A stretch of 58,955 nt of DNA from Brumimicrobium aurantiacum. Lineage in GTDB: Bacteria > Bacteroidota > Bacteroidia > Flavobacteriales_D > Crocinitomicaceae. Both the position numbers and the translations under genes were made by a program. Shown one piece after another: positions 1-7,582 of the stretch. The stretch lies in NCBI RefSeq assembly GCF_003402975.1, contig NZ_QURB01000004.1:1-58955 (forward strand), written 5' to 3'. The notes below the pieces were generated by a model. It worked only from the letters and a program-made list of their open reading frames with translations. It had not been told where the DNA came from and made no database searches. Each line of letters starts with the position of its first letter. The first letter of the stretch is position 1.

Positions 1-107
<107 letters not shown>

Positions 108-174
108 AAAAGACTTTGAATTTTGTTATGGCTCTTAATTTCGTTTATTTACGCTGTTTCCTTATTTCTCAATC

Positions 175-185
175 TATCAAAGAAC
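175..185 (-). promoter_or_regulatory. boxA-like antitermination element in rRNA leader
   Basis: On the minus strand this reads GTTCTTTGATA, about 70 nt upstream of the 16S 5' end. A GTTCTTTGA-type motif at this location is a familiar feature of Bacteroidota rRNA leaders and may act as boxA for NusB/S10-type antitermination. The assignment rests on motif and position only. Confidence 0.4.
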
Positions 186-262
186 TTATTTGTTGTTTCT
201 CGTTAATTCAATAACTAAAAACCTTATCTTGCTTTCCCTAAACTCGTTTGTTTCGAGGAGGA

Positions 263-291
263 CAAAATTAGTAATAATTTTTAACCTGCAA
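263..291 (-). promoter_or_regulatory. rRNA promoter P1 (proximal)
   Basis: Minus strand: TTG (291-289), 18-base spacer, then TAATTTTG (270-263). This matches the Bacteroidota primary sigma consensus (TTG at -33, TAnnTTTG at -7) with a spacer one base shorter than P2 and P3. The sequence AAAATTA-TTAC-TAATTTT forms a dyad across the -7 element. Confidence 0.7.
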
Positions 292-367
292 GTTTTATTT
301 GAATTAAATTTTAAAAAAGATTTTTGAAGTCTTTTTTAATTTTCTAACCTCGCTCGTTTGCGGGGTG

Positions 368-397
368 CAAAGATAGTTACTAAATTTAAAGTAACAA
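368..397 (-). promoter_or_regulatory. rRNA promoter P2
   Basis: Minus strand: TTG (397-395), exactly 19 bases, then TATCTTTG (375-368), a perfect Bacteroidota promoter. The -7 box is followed by the GC-rich stretch CACCCCGCAAACGAGCG, shared exactly with P3. A dyad GTTACT/AGTAAC fills the spacer (376-395). The GC-rich discriminator would fit stringent control, which is inference. Confidence 0.85.
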
Positions 398-503
398 GCT
401 TTTTTGAAAATTTTATTTAATCTTTTTTTTTTAATCTCACTCCTTATCGCTAATTCGTAATCTTAAATGCTTTTCAAGTTATTCACCGCTCGTTTGCGGG
501 GTG

Positions 504-533
504 CAAAGATACTGAGCTTTTATCAGTAAACAA
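504..533 (-). promoter_or_regulatory. rRNA promoter P3 (distal)
   Basis: Minus strand: TTG (533-531), exactly 19 bases, then TATCTTTG (511-504). The -33 flank (AAAAAGCTTGTT) and the 25 bases from the -7 box onward are identical to P2, so P2 and P3 look like a duplicated promoter with diverged spacers. The spacer carries a TACTGA/TCAGTA dyad (510-528). Confidence 0.85.
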
Positions 534-808
534 GCTTTTTGATAAACTTTATTTAATTTATTTTTAATCTTAATCCTTAACCGCTTATTATTAACGGGTT
601 ATTATTTTAAAAAAAAATTCAACATTTTGGTTTGTTCTCTATTATCAACTCTTTTACCCTTATCTTAAATACAATTTATAGCTTTTTACAATCATTACTC
701 TTTTATGACTGAATTTCACTCCTTATATATAAGGTATAAAAAACATGAATTTATCATTGAATTATAAGAAAGCATGAAAACATCATACGAAAGGTGTATT
801 ATATAAAA
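534..808. other. AT-rich intergenic stretch, no gene seen
   Basis: This stretch between the distal rRNA promoter and the terminator of the M56 gene is very AT-rich. I see no open frame with coding character, no tRNA and no repeat of note. It probably includes an UP-like AT-rich region for the rRNA promoters. Confidence 0.5.
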
Positions 809-836
809 AAGGCTACCATAGTTTTATGATAGCCTT
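809..836 (-). terminator. Rho-independent terminator after the M56 peptidase gene
   Basis: Inverted repeat AAGGCTATCATA / TATGGTAGCCTT with a 4-base loop and one G-T pair, followed on the minus strand by a run of six T. It lies 50 bases downstream of the stop codon of the minus-strand gene ending at 887. Confidence 0.8.
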
Positions 837-886
837 CAATAACAATATTCAAGGAACAAATACTTTTACTATATATATAGTTTAGA

Positions 887-2107
887 TTACTCTTTACTTC
901 CTTTTTCAGTATTATCTAGTGCAAAATGAATAGGTAAAGTAACAGCACAAGCCACTTTCCTCCCATCCTTCACTGCAGGAATCCAATCTGGCATGGCATT
1001 AAAAACGCGAACAGCTTCAGCGTCAATAAATTCATCTACTCCCCTTAACACTTTCACTTTCGTGACTTTACCTTCTTCAGTAATCACTGCCTCCAAAAAC
1101 ACTTTCCCACTCGAATTATTCTTCATAGATTCTTTAGGGTATACAATTTCATTAGACAAATAATTAACTAAGGCATCCATCCCTCCTTTAAACTCAGGCA
1201 TTTCATCAGGATTTTCGATTGGATTCCCTACCTCTGTATTAGCATAATTAATACTAGACTGAATATTTTGATTATGTACTTCAGGTATAAACCTACTACT
1301 CATCATTCCTACAGCTAAAACTGGAAGAACCAAATAACTCATAACAGAGCCTTTTTTACTGTTCATTTTCATAACTCTTGATTTTAAATTAGACATATTA
1401 CTAAGTGGAAGGTGAAATTGATTTAAATTAAGTTGCAATTGTTGCTCGAGTAAGAACAAAGTATATTCCTTTCTATCAATACTCTTTAAAACCTCTTGAT
1501 CAGCCAAATACTCATGATTCTTTTCAACATCAGACTTCCATAAGTAGACTGCCGGATTAAACCAACAGAGAGATTGGACAATAAGAACTAAAATCCGATC
1601 ATAACTATGCTTCTGGCGTACATGAGCATATTCATGCGCCAGAATTAACCTCTCTTCTGACTCCGTAAGCCCTTTCTGAATAAAAATGATATTAAAAAAT
1701 GATGCATTAAATTCAGACGATAACACTTTGTAATCATCACACAGCATAAGAAGTTTAGATTTTCTAATTAAAACAGAAAGCTTGAAAAAATTATAGATAT
1801 GATAGATACAAAAAACAGACACTCCAAGTAAGTAAAAAACTAAAATCCATTCAGAAACAGAATACTCTTCAAAGTTTACATCCTTAACAAAACCTGTATT
1901 TTGAATTGTAATAAAATCAAGCTCAACAGTAAACAAACTAGAATTCACCGTCATTAAGCTAGACATTTTTACGATTAAACATAAGGAAACTGGCATAAAT
2001 AGCAGAACCCAACGATTCCATTTCAACACTCCTTTTTTATCTAAAACGAAGCGATAAACTAGGGTGCAGATTAAAAAATAAATATTGAATATAATAAACT
2101 CCGTCAT
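887..2107 (-). CDS. M56 family (BlaR1-type) metallopeptidase with C-terminal TonB domain
   Basis: A 406-residue membrane protein. Several hydrophobic segments lie in the first 110 residues. The zinc motif HEYAH is at residues 158-162, with a downstream NHEYLAD providing the likely third ligand. A further hydrophobic segment near 255-275 precedes a periplasmic tail. Residues about 310-395 look like a TonB C-terminal domain (VFLEAVITEEGKVTKVKVLRG, AMPDWIPAVKDGR, VTLPIHF). In the family, M56 proteases cleave BlaI-type repressors upon a signal. Here the penicillin-sensing domain of BlaR1 is absent and TonB_C replaces it, common in Bacteroidota. It starts 3 bases after the blaI-like stop codon, so the two form an operon. 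The inducing signal is unknown. Confidence 0.85.
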   Translation of the reverse strand: MTEFIIFNIYFLICTLVYRFVLDKKGVLKWNRWVLLFMPVSLCLIVKMSSLMTVNSSLFTVELDFITIQNTGFVKDVNFEEYSVSEWILVFYLLGVSVFCIYHIYNFFKLSVLIRKSKLLMLCDDYKVLSSEFNASFFNIIFIQKGLTESEERLILAHEYAHVRQKHSYDRILVLIVQSLCWFNPAVYLWKSDVEKNHEYLADQEVLKSIDRKEYTLFLLEQQLQLNLNQFHLPLSNMSNLKSRVMKMNSKKGSVMSYLVLPVLAVGMMSSRFIPEVHNQNIQSSINYANTEVGNPIENPDEMPEFKGGMDALVNYLSNEIVYPKESMKNNSSGKVFLEAVITEEGKVTKVKVLRGVDEFIDAEAVRVFNAMPDWIPAVKDGRKVACAVTLPIHFALDNTEKGSKE

Positions 2108-2110
2108 ACT

Positions 2111-2479
2111 TTACTTTTTTAAGGTTTGCATGATTTCATCTAAATCTGAAAGACTTAACTTCTCCTTTTTCACAAGGAATGAGAGCATTTTTTGAGTTGA
2201 ACCATCAAAAAGTTTATGAATCATCTCTCCCATCTTCTGCTTAGAATAATCCTCTTTTGAGATTAATGGAAAATACTCATGTGTCTTCCCATAGGCCTTA
2301 TAACTCACTATTTTCTTTTCTACCAAAATCCTAATAATTGTAGATACAGTGCTGTAAGCAGGTTTAGGTTCATCCAACTCCTTGATTACATCTTTTACAA
2401 AACCACGTTCTATTCGCCATAGAATATGCATCACTTGTTCTTCCGCCTTAGTTAGTTCTACCTGTTTCATTTCTTTCAT
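2111..2479 (-). CDS. BlaI/MecI/CopY family transcriptional repressor
   Basis: A winged-helix repressor of about 122 residues. The family core is clear: LTKAEEQVMHILW, then FVKDV, KPAYSTVSTIIRILVEKK (recognition helix region) and GKTHEYFPLISKEDY, followed by a C-terminal dimerisation helix. An upstream GTG at 2494 is possible, but ATG at 2479 or 2470 fits the family length better. It is the first gene of a two-gene operon with the M56 peptidase and probably represses its own promoter through the palindromes at 2496-2549. Cleavage by the partner protease would relieve repression; that is family knowledge, not shown here. Confidence 0.9.
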   Translation of the reverse strand: MKEMKQVELTKAEEQVMHILWRIERGFVKDVIKELDEPKPAYSTVSTIIRILVEKKIVSYKAYGKTHEYFPLISKEDYSKQKMGEMIHKLFDGSTQKMLSFLVKKEKLSLSDLDEIMQTLKK

Positions 2480-2495
2480 CTTTCTAAATCTCACA

Positions 2496-2549
2496 CAATT
2501 ATATAACTATATTTTTAAATACACAACTAATTTTATAGTTATACAACTA
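2496..2549 (-). promoter_or_regulatory. Candidate BlaI operator pair
   Basis: Two related dyads lie just upstream of the repressor gene. On the plus strand they are TAGTTATACAACTA (2536-2549, perfect 5-base arms) and CAATTATATAACTAT (2496-2510, imperfect). An ACAACTAA half-site also occurs at 2523-2530. BlaI/MecI proteins bind TACA/TGTA-type dyads in their own promoters, so autoregulation is likely. No clean TAnnTTTG promoter was found here. Confidence 0.5.
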
Positions 2550-2656
2550 ATAATTTAATTATTCGACAAAAGATCTATTACAATCCTTATTGGGTTAAAT
2601 AACTACTTTTTATGATGAGACATTATTTTTTATCATGTGTATTAAACGTTTTTCCT

Positions 2657-2664
2657 TAATTTTG
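2657..2664 (+). promoter_or_regulatory. Candidate -7 element for mtaB
   Basis: TAATTTTG matches the Bacteroidota -7 consensus and ends 8 bases before the mtaB ATG, implying a transcript with almost no leader. No TTG occurs at the expected -33 spacing, so support is partial. Confidence 0.4.
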
Positions 2665-2672
2665 CGTTTATT

Positions 2673-3992
2673 ATGAGTCAATACAAAAAAGTAGCTTTTT
2701 ACACCTTAGGATGTAAACTTAATTTTTCAGAAACGAGTACAATTGCACGTAACTTCGAAGAGGCAGGATATGCAAAGGTAGATTTTGACAATACTCCTGA
2801 CATATATGTAATTAACACATGTTCAGTTACTGAAAATGCTGATAAAAAGTGTGTTCAATTGGTAAAAAAAGCGAAAAAAGTTAATCCAGAAAGTTTCATC
2901 GTCATAATTGGGTGTTATGCTCAATTAAAACCAGAAAAGATTGCAGAAATTCATGGTGTAAACATGGTACTTGGAGCAAATGAAAAGTTTGACATCATAA
3001 AACACATTGAAAAACAAGAAACTTTAGAAGGAGTTACAATTGAATACGATAAAATCAAGAAAGTCCAAGACTTTAAACCTTCTTTTTCATATGGAGATAG
3101 AACAAGGTCATTTTTAAAGATTCAAGATGGTTGTGATTACTTCTGTACTTTTTGTACGATTCCATTGGCTCGTGGAAAAAGTAGAAACACTTCAATTAGT
3201 AACACAGTAAATGAAGCGAAAAAGATTTCAGAAACTGAGGTTAAAGAAATTGTTTTAACAGGAGTAAATATTGGTGACTTTGGTCAAGGAGGCGAGGAAA
3301 ACTTTTTCGGATTAATCAAGGAGTTAGATAAAATCGAAGGAATTGAGCGATTTAGAATCTCTTCAATTGAACCGAATCTATTAAGTAATGAAATCATTGA
3401 TTTTTGTTTGACTGACTCACAATATTTTGTCCCTCACTTTCACATTCCTCTACAATCGGGTTCGGATGAATTGTTAAAGAAAATGCGTAGAAAGTATTTA
3501 AGAGAAACATATACTGATCGCGTTGAGCAAATCAAAAAGATTTCACCTGATGCGTGTATTGGGGTTGATGTGATTGTTGGTTTTCCTGGAGAGACAGAAG
3601 AAGCATTTATGGAAACATACAATTACCTAAATGAACTGAATATTTCTTATCTTCATGTATTTACATATTCAGAACGAGCGAACACTACAGCCAAGAAAAT
3701 GGATGGTGTTATTCCAATGAATATACGTAAAGAAAGAAGTAAAATGTTACGTATTCTATCAGAGAAGAAGAAGCGTGCTTTTTACGAGTCTCAAGTTGGT
3801 AAATCGGGAACTGTACTTTGGGAAAGTCAAAATGACAATGGCTATATCAATGGATTTACCGAAAACTACATCAAGGTTAAACACCCATATGATCCAAGTT
3901 TAGAAAACACAATGGAAAAAGTTAAGTACTTATCAATTGACAGTGACGGTTTAATGTTTGCTGAACGAATTGAAGAAGCAATAGAGGCTTAA
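2673..3992 (+). CDS. mtaB: tRNA (N6-threonylcarbamoyladenosine-37-C2) methylthiotransferase MtaB
   Basis: A 439-residue radical-SAM methylthiotransferase. The N-terminal UPF0004 domain has its three cysteines in TLGCKLNFSE, NTCSVTENADKKC and IIGCYAQ. The radical-SAM cluster motif CDYFCTFCTIP lies near residues 157-167, and a C-terminal TRAM-like domain follows residue 370. MtaB adds a methylthio group to t6A at position 37 of ANN-decoding tRNAs. The spacing and the GCKLNF start are typical of MtaB rather than MiaB or RimO. It is transcribed alone, convergent with the next minus-strand operon; its stop lies 3 bases from that operon's last stop codon. Confidence 0.95.
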   Translation: MSQYKKVAFYTLGCKLNFSETSTIARNFEEAGYAKVDFDNTPDIYVINTCSVTENADKKCVQLVKKAKKVNPESFIVIIGCYAQLKPEKIAEIHGVNMVLGANEKFDIIKHIEKQETLEGVTIEYDKIKKVQDFKPSFSYGDRTRSFLKIQDGCDYFCTFCTIPLARGKSRNTSISNTVNEAKKISETEVKEIVLTGVNIGDFGQGGEENFFGLIKELDKIEGIERFRISSIEPNLLSNEIIDFCLTDSQYFVPHFHIPLQSGSDELLKKMRRKYLRETYTDRVEQIKKISPDACIGVDVIVGFPGETEEAFMETYNYLNELNISYLHVFTYSERANTTAKKMDGVIPMNIRKERSKMLRILSEKKKRAFYESQVGKSGTVLWESQNDNGYINGFTENYIKVKHPYDPSLENTMEKVKYLSIDSDGLMFAERIEEAIEA

Positions 3993-3995
3993 ATT

Positions 3996-4766
3996 CTATT
4001 GTTCAATTGGTCCTCCATTAAATTGCGTACCTTTTTTCCTTTTATTGTTATGAAAGAAGTATTTCAAAGCTAATGAAAAAGTTGAGCCTTCTACAGTTCC
4101 ATAAGCAATAGTACTTGTTGTACCATGACGGTATTCAGTTGCAATTTCCATTGTAGAAGAAAAGGGAACTCGTCCAGATAGTCCAAAATATATTGCTCCA
4201 CTATTTGGGGTTCTATATTCAAAACCAACATCTGCATTCACGTTAAAGTCAAAATAATGTTGACGTCTACCTTCAAAAATAAACAAGTTCTTTCCTTCTG
4301 GATTAATTAATGATCGGATATTTGAGGCATTGAAATTTCCTGAACCTCCAATTCCTACATTCATATAAAATTGTTTTCCAAGCTTAATATAAACAAGAAA
4401 GTTCACTGGCAATTCAAAACTTACATAACCTAACTCATCCTCGGCGTAAACATTGGAATCAGCAACAGAATAACTAGCTTTATAGTTTCTCCTAGTATAG
4501 TTTAGCCCTGTTTCTATAGCCAATAATTCGGTCAGTCCTATTCTTACAACTCCACCATAGGTGTAGCCTAACATTGGAGAAATTTCTGTTTCAAACCCTC
4601 CATTTTCCATACTAAAAGGCTTATCACCTACCAAGCCAAAAGGAATTAAAGGCTTTACCTGAACCCCGAAATAATTTTCTACATTAGGACGATAGGATTG
4701 GGCTTCAAGTGTTGATACGCTGAACAAAAAAGAAACTACGAGAATTATAAGCATATATACCTTCAT
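3996..4766 (-). CDS. Predicted outer-membrane beta-barrel protein (PorT-like fold)
   Basis: A 256-residue protein with an N-terminal signal peptide (MKVYMLIILVVSFLFSVSTL ending EAQ) followed by alternating polar/hydrophobic strands: GFETEISPMLGYTYGGVVRIG, FYMNVGIGGSG and a final FSLALKYFFHN strand. This is the general look of the PorT-like or opacity-type barrels of Bacteroidota. An ATG at 4766 is preferred over the TTG just before it. It is last in an apparent three-gene operon with the 131-residue membrane protein and the nitroreductase. Function unknown. Confidence 0.65.
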   Translation of the reverse strand: MKVYMLIILVVSFLFSVSTLEAQSYRPNVENYFGVQVKPLIPFGLVGDKPFSMENGGFETEISPMLGYTYGGVVRIGLTELLAIETGLNYTRRNYKASYSVADSNVYAEDELGYVSFELPVNFLVYIKLGKQFYMNVGIGGSGNFNASNIRSLINPEGKNLFIFEGRRQHYFDFNVNADVGFEYRTPNSGAIYFGLSGRVPFSSTMEIATEYRHGTTSTIAYGTVEGSTFSLALKYFFHNNKRKKGTQFNGGPIEQ

Positions 4767-4769
4767 CAA

Positions 4770-5165
4770 CTATTTTATAACATTTTCGACATTTGCTTCC
4801 ACTAAATCTGGTCGTGTACAATAACCGACAGTAGCTAGAATCATAACTCCGATTGAGAAAAGAACTAACGTCCAACGAAGAAATTTATTGCGAATGAGGA
4901 AACTTCTATTCCTACCTTCTACATCATAATTTATTCTTTCCACTCTTGAAAAGTCTCTATTATGAATTCCAAAAAGAATATAAGTTTTTCCTCTTGTTTC
5001 CTCCTCTCCTTTTTCAAACCAAACCTTGTTATTTGTCAAGGATTTTTCGAAGTCTTTTGCTTTAACTGCATTAGCGAAACGAAAAACTACATAGTTAGGG
5101 TTGGTCGGATGGCGAACATAATTCACCAAACCTAAATCAATGATATTTTCTACTTTTGTATCCAT
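4770..5165 (-). CDS. Hypothetical protein with C-terminal membrane anchor
   Basis: A 131-residue protein of unknown function. Residues 1-80 look like a small soluble alpha/beta domain (YVVFRFANAVKAKDFEKSL, KTYILFGIHNRDFSRVERI). One hydrophobic segment (WTLVLFSIGVMILATVGYC) lies near residues 97-115, with a short polar tail. The start overlaps the end of the nitroreductase gene by 16 bases, and its stop is 3 bases from the next ATG, so translational coupling within an operon is likely. Confidence 0.6.
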   Translation of the reverse strand: MDTKVENIIDLGLVNYVRHPTNPNYVVFRFANAVKAKDFEKSLTNNKVWFEKGEEETRGKTYILFGIHNRDFSRVERINYDVEGRNRSFLIRNKFLRWTLVLFSIGVMILATVGYCTRPDLVEANVENVIK

Positions 5166-5737
5166 TCTGTTACGTATTCAATTGGTTTACGTTGACCTTT
5201 AGGCCATTCTTCTCCAGGATAGCCAACATAGAACAACCCTAAACAAAGATCTTCAGGTCCAATATCTAAGAAGTTTTTCATTTCATCTGAGTATACCATT
5301 TTAGGTGACGACCAAAATCCTCCTAATCCATAGGCTGTACATGTCAAGTGCATATTTTGTACTGCACACGCAACAGCTGCAATCTCTTCAATTTCTGGAA
5401 TTTTTTCAGAGACCTGTCTTTCCATACAAATGGCTATGATAGCAGATGCCTTATTCGTTCTATTCTTGATCTTTTCCAGCTTCTTTGTCATCACTTTATC
5501 TTCAGGAGTAGTTTTTAAATAAAGATCACTTAAAAAATCAGACAACTTTACTTTTCCTTCCTCCATAAAGACTTTAAATCTCCAAGGTTGAGTCATCCCA
5601 TGTGTAGGCGCCCAGATGGCATTATTCAATAAAAGTTCAATTTGTTCCTTATGCACTTTTCTGTCACTAAAAGTATCAGGAGAAATCGTTCTTCTATCTT
5701 TTATTAATGCTGTTATTTCGCTTAAATTATATTTCAT
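5150..5737 (-). CDS. Nitroreductase family protein (YdjA-like)
   Basis: A 195-residue flavoprotein. The FMN-binding signatures are visible: KDRRTISPDTF near the N-terminus, APTHGMTQPWRFKVF at about 44-58, and GLGGFWSSPKMVYSDE followed by LFYVGYPGE near the C-terminus. The length and the APxHGxTQPWRF motif fit the small YdjA-like subgroup, which reduces nitro or quinone-like substrates with NAD(P)H. The substrate is unknown. It is the first gene of a small operon and has its own promoter at 5761-5791. Confidence 0.85.
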   Translation of the reverse strand: MKYNLSEITALIKDRRTISPDTFSDRKVHKEQIELLLNNAIWAPTHGMTQPWRFKVFMEEGKVKLSDFLSDLYLKTTPEDKVMTKKLEKIKNRTNKASAIIAICMERQVSEKIPEIEEIAAVACAVQNMHLTCTAYGLGGFWSSPKMVYSDEMKNFLDIGPEDLCLGLFYVGYPGEEWPKGQRKPIEYVTEWIQK

Positions 5738-5760
5738 TTTTAATCAAGTATTTCGGTGTA

Positions 5761-5791
5761 CAAAGATATTATGAATATCGTGAGTATTCAA
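5761..5791 (-). promoter_or_regulatory. Promoter of the nitroreductase operon
   Basis: Minus strand: TTG (5791-5789), 20-base spacer, TATCTTTG (5768-5761), followed 23 bases later by the nitroreductase ATG. This is one base off the usual 19-base spacing. Confidence 0.65.
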
Positions 5792-5819
5792 GAAAAAAAG
5801 ATAAACTTAGGGAAACGAC

Positions 5820-6548
5820 TTATTCGAATACCTTTTTTATGATTAACTCCTTATCAAAGGGAGCGTTAAAGTTCACTAGTTCATTTTTTCGGGTATCAAT
5901 GGCGATGATTCTGTTGCAATATCCAAAACATAATTCTAAATCATGAGATGAAATAAAGACCAGTTGATTATTGACTTCTACGATATGCTGAAGTAGTTTT
6001 AGTACTTTTCTTCGGTTGTTATAATCCAAAAATGCGGTTGGTTCATCGAGAATCATAATTTCAGATTCTTGAGCAAGTGCTTTTCCAATCATTGCAATTT
6101 GGCGCTCTCCATCACTTAAATTTAAGGTATTTTTATACTTATATTTACTTAAATTTAATTGATCTAAAACCTTTTCTACCACACTGAGATCTTCTGAGCT
6201 CAACTTATTCAACAGATTCGTGTATGGGGCACGTCCCATTGCGATTAAATCAAAAACTGTTAAATGCTGAATTCCTTCAAACTTGGAAGGAACAAAACTA
6301 AGGTGCTTAGCTTTTTCTGTTCTAGATAATGCCGACCAGTTCTTTTCTTCAAAACAAATTTCACCTTTCAAGGGTGTTAACTGACCTAAAATTGTATTGA
6401 ACAAAGTTGTTTTCCCTGAACCATTTGGTCCAATAACAGCTACAAAATCGCCTGCTTCAAACTTTAAATTGGCTGCATCAAAAAGCTTAACAGCTTCTGT
6501 TTTCTTTGTTTTTGCAAATCCTATATTTAAGTCTTTAAAATTTAGCAT
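5820..6548 (-). CDS. ABC transporter ATP-binding protein, BtuD/FecE type
   Basis: A 242-residue ATPase. Walker A GPNGSGKTT, a Q-loop region, signature LSDGERQ, Walker B IMILDEPTAFLD and the switch histidine in ISSHDLE are all present. ATG at 6548 is chosen because it overlaps the permease stop as TGATG, a classic coupled junction; a longer GTG start would overlap the permease by 25 bases. It energises import through the BtuC-like permease. Together with the binding protein at 7583 it forms a cobalamin/siderophore/heme-class importer. The riboswitch locus next door makes cobalamin the best guess. Confidence 0.85.
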   Translation of the reverse strand: MLNFKDLNIGFAKTKKTEAVKLFDAANLKFEAGDFVAVIGPNGSGKTTLFNTILGQLTPLKGEICFEEKNWSALSRTEKAKHLSFVPSKFEGIQHLTVFDLIAMGRAPYTNLLNKLSSEDLSVVEKVLDQLNLSKYKYKNTLNLSDGERQIAMIGKALAQESEIMILDEPTAFLDYNNRRKVLKLLQHIVEVNNQLVFISSHDLELCFGYCNRIIAIDTRKNELVNFNAPFDKELIIKKVFE

Positions 6549-7546
6549 CAAAATTTTTTCATTATAATCCACATCACCACAGGAGCTCCAATTAGCGCTG
6601 TCAAGGCATTTAAAGGTAAATTAATTAAAGGCATTAACAATTGCATACTTACATCACAAACCACAATAAGAAGTGCTCCACCCAATAAACTTCCAACTAA
6701 AAGATGGTAATGATTTGTGGTTTTATAAAGCATTTTAATCATATTCGGAACAACTAAACCTACAAAAGCAATTGGACCACAAAAAGCAGTTACAACTCCT
6801 GTTAATATTGCAGTAACTAGAATAATCAAAAAGCGAATAGATTTTACATTCACCCCTAATAATGATGCATTTTTATCGCCAAGCAACATTAGATTTAAGG
6901 GTTTAACCAATAATAAAGAGAAAACAGAACCGATTGCTACGATCAATGTTAACATGCCTAACTGGTCAAATTCCACGCCTTGCAATGAACCAAAACTCCA
7001 CAGCATAAATGTTTTTAAATTGTTAGGATCTGCATAAGCTTGAATAACACTAATTATTGCTCCTGTAAAACTTCCAAACATTATACCTATCAATAATAAT
7101 GAAACTTTATTCTTGGTAAACAATGAACTAAACAAAATAAAAACTCCAGCTCCAAACGCGCCTACCATAGCTGCGAGAACGATTCCTAAATCACTTCCAA
7201 AAAAATAGAATGATGACATTGTAGAAAGCGCCACCATTAAAGAAGAACCCGAATTAATCCCCAACACATAAGGTCCTGCCAGTGGATTTTGAAACAGCGT
7301 TTGCATCAATAAGCCAGAAATTGAAAGTGCTGCGCCAGCCAAAATAGCTGTAACCACTCTTGGAAATCGAAAGATTCGAACTGTTAATTGTGCCGTTGAA
7401 TTTTCATTGTAATTAAACAAACCATTAAGTACATCTGTAAAACTCAATGCAAAACTTCCTAACATAAGATCAAGCACAGCAATTCCAACCAATAATATGG
7501 TGAGAAAAATACTTAATTGCCAAAACTTTGTTCTTGATCTATTCAT
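6548..7546 (-). CDS. FecCD/BtuC family ABC transporter permease
   Basis: A permease of about 332 residues with roughly ten hydrophobic segments. Family hallmarks are RFPRVVTAILAGAALSISG, LMQTLFQNPLAGPYVLGINSG and a late GPIAFVGLVVPN followed by the LPLNALTALIGAPVVMWII end. ATG at 7546 is preferred; the frame extends to a TTG at 7570. It lies between the substrate-binding lipoprotein gene and the ATPase gene in one operon. In the family this subunit forms the pore for cobalamin or iron-siderophore uptake across the inner membrane. Confidence 0.88.
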   Translation of the reverse strand: MNRSRTKFWQLSIFLTILLVGIAVLDLMLGSFALSFTDVLNGLFNYNENSTAQLTVRIFRFPRVVTAILAGAALSISGLLMQTLFQNPLAGPYVLGINSGSSLMVALSTMSSFYFFGSDLGIVLAAMVGAFGAGVFILFSSLFTKNKVSLLLIGIMFGSFTGAIISVIQAYADPNNLKTFMLWSFGSLQGVEFDQLGMLTLIVAIGSVFSLLLVKPLNLMLLGDKNASLLGVNVKSIRFLIILVTAILTGVVTAFCGPIAFVGLVVPNMIKMLYKTTNHYHLLVGSLLGGALLIVVCDVSMQLLMPLINLPLNALTALIGAPVVMWIIMKKF

Positions 7547-7582
7547 CCTATTGATACTATCCAATTGCAAAAATACAAATGC

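Noticed and set aside
5150-5737. Nitroreductase as BluB (lower-ligand synthesis for B12)
   Set aside because: The nearby B12 locus made this tempting, but the APTHGMTQPWRF and GGFWSSP motifs and the 195-residue length fit the YdjA-like group, and it has its own promoter and operon.
6549-6572. GTG start extending the ABC ATPase by eight residues
   Set aside because: It would overlap the permease by 25 bases, whereas the ATG at 6548 gives a TGATG coupled junction and a normal family N-terminus.
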